A stretch of 64,000 bases of DNA from Bugula neritina (Eukaryota > Bryozoa > Gymnolaemata > Cheilostomatida > Bugulidae), in contig CAXIUT010000077.1 of the NCBI GenBank assembly GCA_964035545.1, positions 1 to 64,000 of the forward strand, read 5' to 3'. Positions 11,788-23,287 of this stretch are shown one piece after another. The position numbers and the translations under genes were made by a program. The notes beneath the pieces were generated by a model, which saw only the letters and a list, made by a program, of their open reading frames with translations, made no database searches and was not told the DNA's origin. The number at the start of each line of letters is the position of its first letter. Position 1 is the first letter of the stretch.

Positions 11788-14700
11788 TCAACTTTATATT
11801 TCCTATGTGATCAGAGTATCTCTCTCCTATCCCCTCTACTGACCCATCCGCCATCGACGAATCCCCAACATACCAACAAACACCAACAAAACTAAACCGA
11901 TTATGCTAAACAAAATTATTGTGATCAACTTCCATTCAGGGAAAGGAGCTCTCCCATTCAACAACACTCTTATCCTCTCCAAAGTAAAATCATTTATCAA
12001 ATCCAAGTATATTATCTGAGTATCTAACAACTAGGTAGTTTTTAGACTCAAGTTATAATGAAGAGACCCCTTTACGACCTCTCCTCCTTCTTAAACCACC
12101 ACCAAACCTATTCTGGGCTCTCCATGTCCATCCACAACCTCACTCCTATTAAAATCAAAACGATGCAGACCTTATTCACTCAAAGGAAGTGCTCCTCTCA
12201 ATCCTCTCTTTTCAACAGTCCCATTAAAACCTCCAGAAGTAGAAAAGACAGTGTAGAGCTGTTGACTCTTATTAGTATCATCTTCATACTCTTCAGGAAG
12301 AAATTGACGAACCATAAATAGTCCATCAATGTGTTTAACCTAATTAGCTACCTCGTAGTATGAATATCTAAGAAATAGTCTCCTGATACTGGTGGATAGG
12401 AGGGTAGATTAGTGGAAGGCCAAAGCAACTTGCAAAGTATGATATCTTCCGGTGGTGACTAAAAGGATTTAGGATTCAAAAGAGTCTATTTTTTATCTTT
12501 TCTATAAAGTAACAGCCTGAAAGGTAGCATCGTAAGGTAGAGATTCATCTAAATCTTCAATCATTGTCCTTAAATTAATAAAGTAAGTTTGACGAGTAAT
12601 GATATCAGCCATCCCATTCACATGTGAAAACTACATTATCAAGAGGCCTCGTTTCATCTCTGTTATATACAAACGATACACCTATCTCTCTATGTCATAG
12701 ACCAACTCAGCATTATTTATGTAAATATTTCCTAACTCACGCATCCCGAAATCATCTCCATCGATATAGTCCACCTAGCTTAAAGGCTACTCAGTCTAAA
12801 CGTCAGAATTCACCTAAAATAAAAAAACTCCTCCCTTCCTGCCCTTCCGATAACAGTCGCTTTCAGAATCAACCAGCATCACTAAATCATTACTCACTTG
12901 GAGCCTTATCATGCCTAAAGCACTAGTTTATTGAGGTTCAAAAGCAAAACCTTTAGTTCCCACTTTGCTCACCACCTGTAAGTATATCTTGGAATCTTCC
13001 TGGCAACCAGCTACAGTCAAACTAGAATCAAGTGTCACCTATAGGCATCTAAGCCGATAGTGTTCTGCAAAAGGAATAGTCTATCTTATCGTACCATTAG
13101 ATTTGACTCTGATCAAAGCTTTTTCGACAAGAAACTCTCCTCCATCAGAAGAATAAGCATAAGAAGTCAATCCTGGATAAAAATCAACCGAAGATTCTTC
13201 TTGAATATGATTATTAACTTTGACTTTAGATGGACAATCTCGACAAGATGCCTGAATCGATAACACGTTGCCCTCATACCAACTACTATCATCCACTTCA
13301 TTTATCTGGTTGTACCCCGAATAAAACAAGTCTTTGGTGTTCATTATATTTTTTACCTCGGATTGACAGTGATATAGGTCGGCAAGTTGATAATAGACAC
13401 ATTGATTAACTACAACTCAACTGATTATACATAATTGAAGTATTCCAAATAAAACTGATAATCTTAGTCAGGATTAAGTATTTATATTTCAGGTCTTTAG
13501 TACTGTCTAAATATTCTGAATTCTTTTCCAGTAAGTACAGTCAGATAATCAACTCTATCACCACTAGCATCCACCAATATATTTTGAAATGCATAGAGAT
13601 CGATTTGATCATAAAGAGAACCAACAGCCGGCAATCCGCTTCGATAAACAAACACATTATAGTCTCCTCCCTCAGTTACTGTCTCGAGATAAACACAGTT
13701 GCCATAGTTAGATATCTAAAAATCATAATTGGAAGGTAACTTATATCCATAAAGAGGATAGTGCTTGCTACTAGCTACTTCTTTTAACTCGATTCTCGTA
13801 ATATCGTACTCCTTAATCGTATTAGGAAAAATAGTAACAATTAGACAGTTAGCATTGACCCTGAAATCAAACTTTTCCATTGAGTTAACGACTGGTCTGA
13901 TAATAGTCAACAACTGAGGGACACACTCTCGGCTCAAGTCCACTCCAATTATTGCATCATCAGTTTTAACAAAGAGAATATCAGGATGAAAAGGACTAGA
14001 GTGAACCTATCGAGGAGCAAAGTAAGGAACTCCCAACTTGAACATATTCAAATGGTTCAAACTGCACATCTAGATGCAGAATTAATCCAGACAGTCGTCC
14101 AAAGGAAATATTCCCACTCGTTTTATATGTCTCAAGACCACGAACATCAAGTTGCCACTTATAGAAACAGAAGACAAGTTACCAGGAAAACCTGAACCCA
14201 AAATCAACGGACTCAGCTCTTTGCTTTCGGTCAAGTCCTCGATAAACACCTTGTTGTAGTAACTTTTAGTAGTATAAGCCAAAACATGATGCTGTTACTG
14301 ACTAGCAGCATCTCTCACCATCCCTGTCACCCAATTATTAATCTTCCCTCCCAAATCTCTCACAGACGTCCTCCTGCAAAAAACGTTGATCAGCTAATGA
14401 TGAGGGCGACACTAACTGATATATGTGATATTTTGAGAATCTTGGCTGTAGATCATTAACAGATCATTCGTGGCTCCAGAAAAGACTTCTGTCTGTAAAA
14501 AACTCATATTAACTGCTTCATAAATTTGATCCCACCTCACATCTAGCTGTTCTTGCTGGTATACTTTTGCTTTTTTTCAACTGTCCCTTTTGAGTCTATC
14601 TCACTCGATATGTCACATTCGGACCCAGTATATAATCAGACAGCTCCATCTTCACCATTCCAGGGTAGTTAGCAGAGTACCTCGATGGAGGGCCATCACC

Positions 14701-16188
14701 AACAGCCCACATGGTTCTGTTATTTTAATCCAGTAGGGTGAAGTTTATATTCAAACTGCAAGTAGTATTCAAATCTGGATAGATTGGGTCAGTTGATGTG
14801 GCGGTCAGCACAAAGGATCTGATAGTATCTAGTAGTTGTGGATTGGAATCAAACTTAAGAGTGAAAGAAGGATCGTCTAAGGCATAGTTCAAGATGGATT
14901 TATCACTGATAACCATTAAGTAGCTATACTATTAATTAAATTAAACTCTTGTGCTGACAGGCTTGTGAGGAATAACTCCAAATACTCGACTAAATGTCCG
15001 ATCTCCTCTTTTGAATATCCATGTATAGTTATAAATAGTTCCTTAGTTCTTAGAAGAACTATGCACCAAAATAAAACGGTCATTCATAAACACCTGCATC
15101 ACAATTGAGTCAGGTATCAATGAATACTTGTTTAATAGTCTAGGGTCGTCCGAATAAGTCCAGTCAACTTCATGAACTGCATGAGAGTTAGCTATTCCTA
15201 TTTCTATCCGATTATCTAAATTAGAAGAATAAACAGTCATCCGGCTGAACCCTCTGGCTTCATAGACTCCTCGAAAAGATAGGTCTTCAGCTCCACTGAT
15301 ATACACCCTGTAGACTCCTTTCAGCTGATCCAGTATAAAGATTTATCCTAGATATATTTTAACGTCAGCTATTCTCAACTTATTGACTCCAAGAAATGTT
15401 CTATCAATGAGTCCTACGATCCACGGTTGAAGAGGATCTTCTATCATAAGCACTTCCACATAGGTATTGTCTCTGGTGGAGTCAGCCATGTCATCAGCAA
15501 AGTATGTCCTTAGCAAGAAGATATGTGAACTACTAAGCAGACTATCATAGAGCTACAACTTTCTATGTGATATTTATTGGAAAGGAACATACATTTCAGT
15601 GACTAGCTACTTCACCTTAGATCCATTATTAATCCTAAAATAGTAAAATATATTTTGATAAGGATATTGGCTCTTACTAGCTGAACTCTTCTTCTGAACG
15701 CAGTCGACGATGATCAAGTTGCTGATTGGAACTAGAACTGCGTCAAAGCAAGTGGTGTTGGTTAGATTTTAAACATTAATGTAGTAGTTGATGATGGGGG
15801 CTGTGTCATTGCCAGACAAGATACCATAATGAACCAATGTTTTAACTCCTTTCTCAGTCAATGCAATAAACTGCTGCTGCCAAGTGTTCCCTCTTTTCTA
15901 CATATGGTAGCTTTTTAATCCCTACAAAGGTAAATCTGGATAAGACTGTCCAATTAGTTAGAGCTTAGGCTTTAACTTGATGTACTTTTAGATATCTGGA
16001 TCTGCAGTAGTAGTATACTCTAAGTTGTATCCGTTGAACAGAGATGACATGTCCAACCTGAAGGCTTCATCTGGGACTAAAGGTAAAATTTTGAAGAAAT
16101 CAGAAGTATGGCAGTTAGGCAGATTAATTGCCATACTACAACTCAACCAAACCATGAATAAAAAAACTATCCTTAGTGACCTTCCCAT
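11788..16188 (-). CDS. giant single-pass surface protein
   Basis: Not assigned to a named family. About 1,466 residues, ATG at 16188 to TGA at 11788-11790. It opens with a signal peptide (LRIVFLFMVWLSCSMA) and ends with one membrane helix (LITIILFSIIGLVLLVFVGML, about residues 1421-1443) and a ~24-residue acidic tail. The ectodomain has many beta-rich segments of similar rhythm (SMRVYISGAEDLSFRGVYEARG) and could be a set of propeller-like repeats. Large proteins of this layout are common in ciliates. The frame needs a one-base loss at T7 (14571-14577) and a one-base gain at T6 (13349-13354); these cancel, and I read both as homopolymer errors. A receptor or cell-coat role is only inference. 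Confidence 0.7.
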
Positions 16189-16311
16189 TCCTTTATTTGA
16201 TATGATTTTCTATTATAATAATATCATTAGTTGTTAATTTACTAAGTCAAAATATCAAATTAATAAATTTCTTATCCTAAAGTTAAAACAACAATTTATT
16301 TTAAAAACTAA

Positions 16312-17145
16312 TCATGCATATTTAGACCTCTCTATTTTAGTTTATGACTAAGACCTCTCTATTTTAGTTTATGACTAAGACCTCTCTATTTTAGTTTATG
16401 ACTAAGACCTCTCTATTTTAGTTTATGACTAAGACCTCTCTATTTTAGTTTATGACTAAGACCCCTCTATTTTAGTTTGTGACTAAGACCCCTTTATTTT
16501 AGTTTGTGACTAAGACCCCTTTATTTTAGTTTGTGATTTCTTTTTGGATAACTTTAATACTTCTCTCGAATGATTCTAAATAAATTTTATTTTCTAAATA
16601 CAACTTTTGATGTATCGATGGATGTAGTTGATCTGGTAGTGGAAGTAAGTAGGATGAGGCTAGAGCTAAGCTATTGATTGTTCGTCATCAGCTTTTAAAC
16701 AAAATAAATAGATTGAACCAAATAAAGAAATTAGACATACTATTCCCCAGACTGCTAGTCTTTGCAAATCATTTCTTGTTTATTTTTGTAAAAAGCCTTT
16801 AAAAAAGTTTTTGAGAGTAATTTAGTTGAGATGAGTGGAAATGTGATGATCATCAACGCAATGAGAATCAAAAGGTACAACAGTCCTGTGGAAGTCAGCT
16901 AAATTGGGTCGATGATTGAACTATGCAGCATCAAGAGCAGCTTTTGCCTTTTCACAATTAGGCATAAAATGCTCATATTCACGAGTCTATCCATTCACAT
17001 AGTAATCTAAATAACTACCAATATGAGGCTCCTTCCAAGAAACTGCCCATCTATCAAATGCTTACAAACGATTAGGTACTCCCTTAGGATACTTTTTTAT
17101 CAAAGAAATATAAGAAAAAGTCACCCTACTAGTCAGTCTCTGCAT
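16312..17145 (-). CDS. probable organellar membrane protein with 9-residue repeat tail
   Basis: Frame of 277 residues from ATG at 17145 to TGA at 16312. The N-terminus MQRLTSRVTFSYISLIKKYP looks like a mitochondrial presequence. The next ~100 residues are rich in His, Tyr and Trp (NRLEAFDRWAVSWKEPHIGS); one membrane helix follows (AVWGIVCLISLFGSIYLFCL). The C-terminus reads through eight 27-bp repeats as SQTKIKGSE / SETKIERSE. A second frame is also open over the tail and looks equally protein-like (LPLPDQLHPSIHQKLYLEN), so the part after the membrane helix may be read in the other frame after an indel. Function unknown. The start codon lies in the first of four tandem ~104-bp units. Confidence 0.55.
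16324..16538. repeat. 27-bp minisatellite, eight copies, coding
   Basis: Eight 27-bp units containing CTATTTTAGTTTATGACTAA. The first five are identical and the last three carry substitutions (CCCC for CTCT, TTTG for TTTA, TTTATT for CTATT), so variation increases toward the 5' side of the gene. Twenty-seven is a multiple of three, and the repeat reads as nine residues in the overlapping minus-strand gene. Confidence 0.9.
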
Positions 17146-17506
17146 TTATCTAATATTTTAATTAATTCAATTAGGTTGTGAGTATTTAATTAAATACTCT
17201 TATCAAAGAAATATAAGAAAAAGTCACCCTACTAGTCAGTCTCTGCATTTATCTAATATTTTAATTAATTCAATTAGGTTGTGAGTATTTAATTAAATAC
17301 TTTTATCAAAGAAATATAAGAAAAAGTCACCCTACTAGTCAGTCTCTGCATTTATCTAATATTTTAATTAATTCAATTAGGTTGTGAGTATTTAATTAAA
17401 TACTTTTTTATCAAAGAAATATAAGAAAAAGTCACCCTACTAGTCAGTCTCTGCATTTATCTAATATTTTAATTAATTCAATTAGGTTGTGAGTATTTAA
17501 TTAAAT
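17100..17506. repeat. four tandem ~104-bp units containing a gene start
   Basis: Four nearly identical units (periods 103, 103 and 105 bp) beginning TCAAAGAAATATAAG. Each holds the upstream region, the ATG and the first ~16 codons of the adjacent minus-strand gene. Only the unit nearest the gene body (17100-17202) continues into the coding frame; the other three would give short alternative leaders. This fills most of the 396 bp between this gene and the palmitoyltransferase. Confidence 0.92.
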
Positions 17507-17541
17507 AAAGAAGATCAAATTATTTTGTTTATTTTTCGATA

Positions 17542-18168
17542 TCATAAGTCTGTTTTCGATGTGGTTTAACTTTTATCTTGATTTAGGTATTAGTAAGTAG
17601 TTAATCCTGCCCACCAGTTCAAATATACATGAAACATCACTAAAACCACAGAAAAAAATAACATCAATGTACTTAATGCCAAACAAACATCCCTAACTAT
17701 GGAATATTCCTGAATAGATGACAAATAGATGGTAACCAATCGATATAGTATAAAAGTACCCATCAGTCGAAGAAAAGTCACATAATTGGTTCCTCCGATA
17801 CATACATTCAAGTACTTACAATGATGATCAAAGATATAAGCACAACTTCCACATTTAAAGCAATGATGACTACTTTTAAAAACCAATGCCTCACATAATA
17901 AACAAAACAACATCTAAGAAGAGTCTACTTTCTAAGAAGACAATATTCCAGTCAACAAAGGATCAGTAGGTTCATTTACTACCACAGTCCAAGCATCACA
18001 GAATAGCAAAAATATCAACACATATCTCCAAACCAAAAGAGAAAACTAAAGAATAGTCCAAGCAAAAGAAAAGAAAAACTAGAAAAGAAATAACTCAACT
18101 AAAAGTATTGAAAACAAAAAGACCTGGTGTCCAGAAAAACAACTCGATTTATATTTTCTTCTTCTCAT
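17542..18168 (-). CDS. DHHC palmitoyltransferase
   Basis: Protein S-acyltransferase that moves palmitate to cysteines of membrane-associated proteins. 208 residues with four hydrophobic segments: two near the N-terminus, then the cysteine-rich DHHC domain (HHCFKCGSCAYIFDHHCKYL followed by NVCIGGTNY), then two more. The catalytic Cys of DHHC and the zinc-binding Cys/His pattern are present; the usual Trp after DHHCxW is Leu here (HHCKYLNVC). The protein is short for the family (usually 250 or more), with a very small cytosolic tail. ATG at 18168 opens after a basic MRRRK. No introns. Acts in an internal or plasma membrane. Confidence 0.85.
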
Positions 18169-18496
18169 TATTATTATTATTATATCATAGTATTATTATC
18201 ATAACATTGTATTACGATCATATCATATCATTGTATTCTACAATAGTATAACAATAATATCTATAGGAATACTAGAATATCACTGTATTCTACAATAGTA
18301 TAACAATAATATCTATAGGAATACTAGAATATCTATAGTATAACAATAATATCACTGTATTCTACAATATCTATACAATAATATCTATAGTAATACTACA
18401 ATATCTATAGTATTACTTTTAGTAGATGATTGAATTTTAACACAAAAATATCAAATGAAGGAAATACTAGAGATAATGAAGAGTAAATATATGAAA
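18169..18496. repeat. low-complexity AT-rich intergenic DNA with direct repeats
   Basis: ATT trinucleotides (about 18166-18182), then two copies of a ~55-bp segment containing GTATTCTACAATAGTATAAC, then smaller fragments of the same (ATCTATAG). It separates the palmitoyltransferase start from the stop of the LRR gene. No gene seen. Confidence 0.7.
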
Positions 18497-21400
18497 TCAA
18501 GTATTTTCTTATATTTATACAGAATCGCATCCAAGCATTTAAGCAATGGTGGTTGGTTCTATTTAGTGAAGTAGTATATGAGTTTGACTATTTTAAAGAT
18601 ATTTGATGGTCGTAGTGGTAGCTTTTTGAGTGATAAATTAGTAACACTGAACCTACCTCACAGGATTGCCACCTACGTTAGTACTATTTTACTTAATTAT
18701 AGAGATCTATTTTATAATTTAATGAGTTGAATGAGGGTGACAGGTAGTAGTTGAATTAGATTATGAGCCAGGTTGAAGGAAGAAAGAGAATGTAGTTGAT
18801 AAAGCTATCTAGGAAATGATGGTATGAGGTTAAAACTTAGAGATAAAGTTTTAAGACGACATTTTTAGTTTAGAATAGGAATTTATTTTATTTTATTATG
18901 ATCGGCGTAGATTGTCTTTAACTTAGAATATTCAGATAAATTAAGATTTTAAATAGAATTGTTATTCACTATTAATTTAGACATTTTGGGCATATAGTTA
19001 TCGCCCAATTCATTCAATCTATTATCAGACACATCCAACTCCTACAATCCTTTTAGCTTATGGTCTTCAAATCTTATAAGTTTGTTTTTACTAACTACTA
19101 GTTTAGATAAATTGTTTAATATCAAAATAGGAAGGCCTCCCAACTTATTTATCTATAAATGCAGACGAGTTAAGTTCAGTAGTTTATTGACTGACTAATG
19201 CAAATATTATAGTTAATTACTATTTAGGTATAATTCTTACAAATTCTATAAACTTTCCACTGCTTCCATCGTCTTTAGTCTATTATTGCTCAATGATAAA
19301 TATCTTAACTTCCTCACTGGAAACTACAGCTTCAATGTACCTATGGTAGCAACAGTAGTAAAGCAAGGACTGTATTATAGACTATTATGGCTCAAGTCCA
19401 AATGCAAAAGATCCCATAATTTACTAATTAGGGGAAACTTACTCTTCAAACTATTATGTGACAGATTTAGTTATTTTAATCTGGTTAGTTAGTTAATCCT
19501 TTCAGGTATTTATTTTAATTTGTTAAATGAACAATTCAGTTTTGATAAAGCTAACAACTCCATCATCTACAAAGGAAATACCTACAACTGATTATGACTC
19601 AAATTCAATATTTTTAAACGACTAAGGTTCCTAATTGAACCATCAATACTCTCTAACTTGTTATTTTGCAATTCAAACACTTATAGTTGCTTTAAACAAC
19701 CGATAGATGAAGGAAGGCTCTTTATCTAGTTGTCACTCAAATTCAAATTGGCCAAACAAGGCAAATGGCATAACTGGTTCTCGATAGTTTTAATTCTGTT
19801 AGTCCTCAAACAAAGAGAACGCAACTCACTCAACTGCCCTATCTCTTTCGGCACCACAACTATCTTATTCTTGGCTGCTGATAGTTCTTTCAACTGAACC
19901 TGTCTCAACACCTCAATAGAAATAGTCTACACTCGATTAGAATCAATTATCAAGTTCTATAACTTACTCAAATGCTTAAGATAAGTAAAATCTTTGATAC
20001 TATTTTCACTCAAGTTGAGTGTTATAACATTAGGAAATAGTTTGAGAATCGACTCGACTGTCTACAAGTGGTTGTCAATCAACTAGATCTTTGATATGTT
20101 TTGTCTTTGAGAGCTATTGCCAAAGCTACATAACTAAGCCAACTGCTTGCTGTTTAGTCTTTCTTGATTTATACATATCTTATCTGCATTCTTCAAATAC
20201 ACATTTCTCAACTTCTATTGAGTCTGATATTCTTTCACCTGCTCTTAGTCTATCTTTATATGTCTCTTCCCGTATTCAGGATCTATCTTAAACACCAAAT
20301 AGTGATCTCTAAACTGCTGCTCTCCTTTCTCGTCTTTTATATCACAAATCTAGTATATCTTTTTACTTTTTATCCCCATTATCTTGGATGCAAAACAACT
20401 TTTGAACAGTTTAAATGGTTATATTCTGGTCTAATAACAGTGAATCAAAATACAAATACCATATTCAGGAACGTCTTAATCTTTTTTCAACTTCCTACAC
20501 TTGTCAACCACCTCCTTTTTAAAAGCAGCATTCAATATAGACAAACAGTCATCTCTACGAATTTAACATCTAGCGCACACCCAGTAATCACAACTCTTAC
20601 ACTTCAAATGGTTCTTTATAAACACATTGTCATAAAAATGCTACAAACAAAGACTGCAAAGAAATGGCTTAAAGTAAGGCTCCAACTACAAATGCTCAGG
20701 ATTATGACTTCTTAGAGGATTTTTCTAAACCTAAACCACCGAAGGCAACTGCATGTAAAGATTAAAACGATTGTCGAAACACTTCCAAATAGAACAAAGT
20801 TCAGTCAGAGGACCAAAATAAGCTCTCTTCAACTCGTAAAAATAATGGTTGTAGGCATTTGAAAACTAAATAAATCTACTATTCTTGCTCTTAACTGCCA
20901 ACTGGATCTAGCACAACAAGTTTCTATACCGAATATTGATCAGCACGTCGTTAGTACCCTTCTGTAGCCGATTGACCACTCGTACAAGTTGGATATTGCT
21001 TTCTCTACTCTGACTTAGTCTCATTATCTAGTTATAGATGCGAATGACTTCCTTTTCCCCAGAAATACACCTGCACCTGAACAAGTCCATAATTTGTAAA
21101 GAAATAACTGAAAAGTCCATCTGAAGAGTAGAATAGTTTTTTGAAAATTTAGCGATCGCTGTCAATAGTCCATGAATCAATCTATTTAAATACTTGATTG
21201 AGTAAGAATGCAAGTTATTAACGATATCTAGAGAATATTTAGCTGCTATGAGTTAATACTTTTCGATCGAGTTCGTTCCTTTAGCCCATAGTTCCCTTTG
21301 CATTAGAGCACTTTCTAACATATAGTTATTTTAGAATAGTTCCTACATCTCATGATCTATCTTCTACTTCTCTTCCCTTAACTATTTTTATAAATTTTAT

Positions 21401-22560
21401 CGCATATCTTTACTTCCCACATCTGAAAGTCCCTTATTCTTTAAACGAATTTCATCAACCCATAAGTCAAAAGATTGACTATCTCTAAACTTTTTCTACA
21501 ACTACTCGCACCACTTAGATATAAATCTTAAAACCTGCGAACTTTGAATACTTATATTATGAGCTGCTATCTCCTATTCAGTAAATAATCGAGTTGAGTC
21601 AGGTAACTTCTTACCGATCTTGTAGTCAGTGTACTCTTATACTTTTTATCGATATTTAGTCTTATTAGCAAGACTCTAAGGATGAAACTATTTTCCTTTG
21701 ATGTTTTCCTCTAGAGTTTCCTTTTTGAACACTCCCAAAGTTACACTCAGAGAATCTTCCCACTCTTAAAGATTGTCATTGCTTCTTTTATCTTTGTCTT
21801 CTTTCTCCTTTTCTTCCATATAGTCACTATCAGTAACAAGTTCAAACAATTAAGAGACTCTACTCTAGAACCTATCATAAATATGTGAGTTTCTGATTCT
21901 TTGATGTGTTTTTTTTAAGACTTAATTAAAAGCTCGCATGATCAAGTCGTTATATTATCCGGTTTATCGATAGTGCCACTGAACTTATGAGGCATAAAGA
22001 TAATTATTTTAAGGTTGGTGAGTAAAATCAACTTCTTTTATGATTCTATTAAGATTTCTATTGACTTATTGGCTTAAAGTCATCGGATATTTGTGCCACA
22101 TATAGTCTAATATATTATCCCTAATATGACTATTCATTATCTAAAACTATTATTTACCCAAATTGAATCTTTAACTCAGTCGAACGATGTTTCTCATTAT
22201 CTGCTATGAAGCAAAAACTTTAGAATTCTAAAAACTCAGTTAATTCTTTGAAAAACAGTTGAAAGATACTGACCATACCTTTTTGCACAGCCTAGTTATA
22301 AACATCTATAGCTACTCTCTTCTTAATCTTTATCCTTTTGGAGGCAAATCCATCAAAATAATTCGATCTCTCGGCTATAACAACTGACCAGAAACCAACC
22401 TTTCTAACTACTCCTCGCTTTGATAGTGCTGTCTGCTCATCTTTATGAACTCTGACATAAAAATTGATAACTGTTGCATCTAATGACCTGAAGAAAATTG
22501 AGAATCAACCGAAGGAGTCTCACAGTCTACTTTATCCAATTCAACCAATGGGTTCTTCAT
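18497..22560 (-). CDS. large leucine-rich-repeat protein with Cys-rich domain
   Basis: 1,347 residues from ATG at 22560, with one 20-nt intron near the end (18673-18692) that restores the final repeat (LELSGNPVREVQCYEF). The N-terminal ~600 residues are helical and charged. About residues 625-680 there is a Cys-rich cluster (LCSLCLEHFYDN, then CKSCDYWVCARC) that could bind zinc like a RING or PHD finger. From about residue 820 to 1290 run many LRRs of the typical LxxLxLxxNxIxxIP type (LSELRSLCLRTNRI). No membrane segment. Such proteins act as scaffolds; the specific role is unknown. The start is 95 bp from telomeric repeats. Confidence 0.8.
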
Positions 22561-22655
22561 ATATCTGTTCAAATAAATATTTATATTATTATCATTCGAA
22601 TATAAGCTGATGAAATAGAAGATCAAATAGATACTTATGTTTGATATTTATTTAT

Positions 22656-22729
22656 GGGGTTGGGGTTGGGGTTGGGGTTGGGGTTGGGGTTGGGTTGGGG
22701 TTGGGGTTGGGGTTGGGGTTGGGGTTGGG
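22656..22729. repeat. G-strand telomeric array, internal
   Basis: 74 bp of GGGGTT with one short unit. The orientation is that of a right chromosome end, so 1-22729 fits one complete chromosome. But unrelated sequence is joined directly to the outer side (22730), without a C-strand array or gap. Confidence 0.95.
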
Positions 22730-22731
22730 CA

Positions 22732-23130
22732 TCATATCAACGATAAATTTTAAAAGTTCATCCATTCTATCTCTTCCAGCACAGTTTCAATCTAATCTAG
22801 ACTCAACCAGCTATCAACCGTATCAATACCAACCAGAACCAATGCATTAACAACACTATCATAAACTCTCCAATAAAAACTATCGCCTAAAGATATATAA
22901 AGATATAAAGCTTTACAAAATAAATTAAAAAGAAACCAACAAATTTTATAAATCATTTCAAGAGGTAAATCTTCAATTAATAGATTAAATAATTTTTTTG
23001 ATTTAAAACTAGATGAACTTGAACTCAACCAGTCTTCATTCATAGGTGCTCTTAATTCAATCAACCATTTTTAAGGTTTAAATAGTTTATCAGTTTCAGA
23101 ATTTCCTCTTCTGAAAGAACAGTTCTACAT
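22732..23130 (-). CDS. small hydrophobic protein next to telomeric array
   Basis: Not recognised. 132 residues, ATG (followed by TAG=Glu) at 23130 to TGA at 22732-22734. The central part is hydrophobic (YKICWFLFNLFCKALYLYIS, then VNALVLVGI), with an acidic amphipathic C-terminus. Its stop lies only two bases from the telomeric array, leaving no 3' untranslated region before the repeat. The frame may therefore be cut or altered by the junction. It shares a 157-bp divergent region with the WASP-like gene. Confidence 0.5.
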
Positions 23131-23287
23131 TCAATTAATGGCTAAAATAACAAAAAAATAAGAACAATAATTCCCACAAATCCAACGATAATTCAAGTCT
23201 TGTCTAGATCAACTAACTCTCCCTCTAAAAAAAAACTAAATCATATCAACTGTTTCACAACCTGAAAGATTAAAAATAATAGCTCTT

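Noticed and set aside
11836-16188. Several separate small genes with their own ATGs
   Set aside because: They are pieces of one 1,466-residue surface protein split only by TAA/TAG, which are glutamate here.
18476-18735. Small plus-strand gene of about 85 residues
   Set aside because: It overlaps antisense the last LRR exons, which are supported by a 20-nt intron and the LELSGNP motif.
20164-20715. 183-residue plus-strand open frame
   Set aside because: Antisense to the LRR protein, which reads continuously through this region with LRR and Cys-rich motifs.
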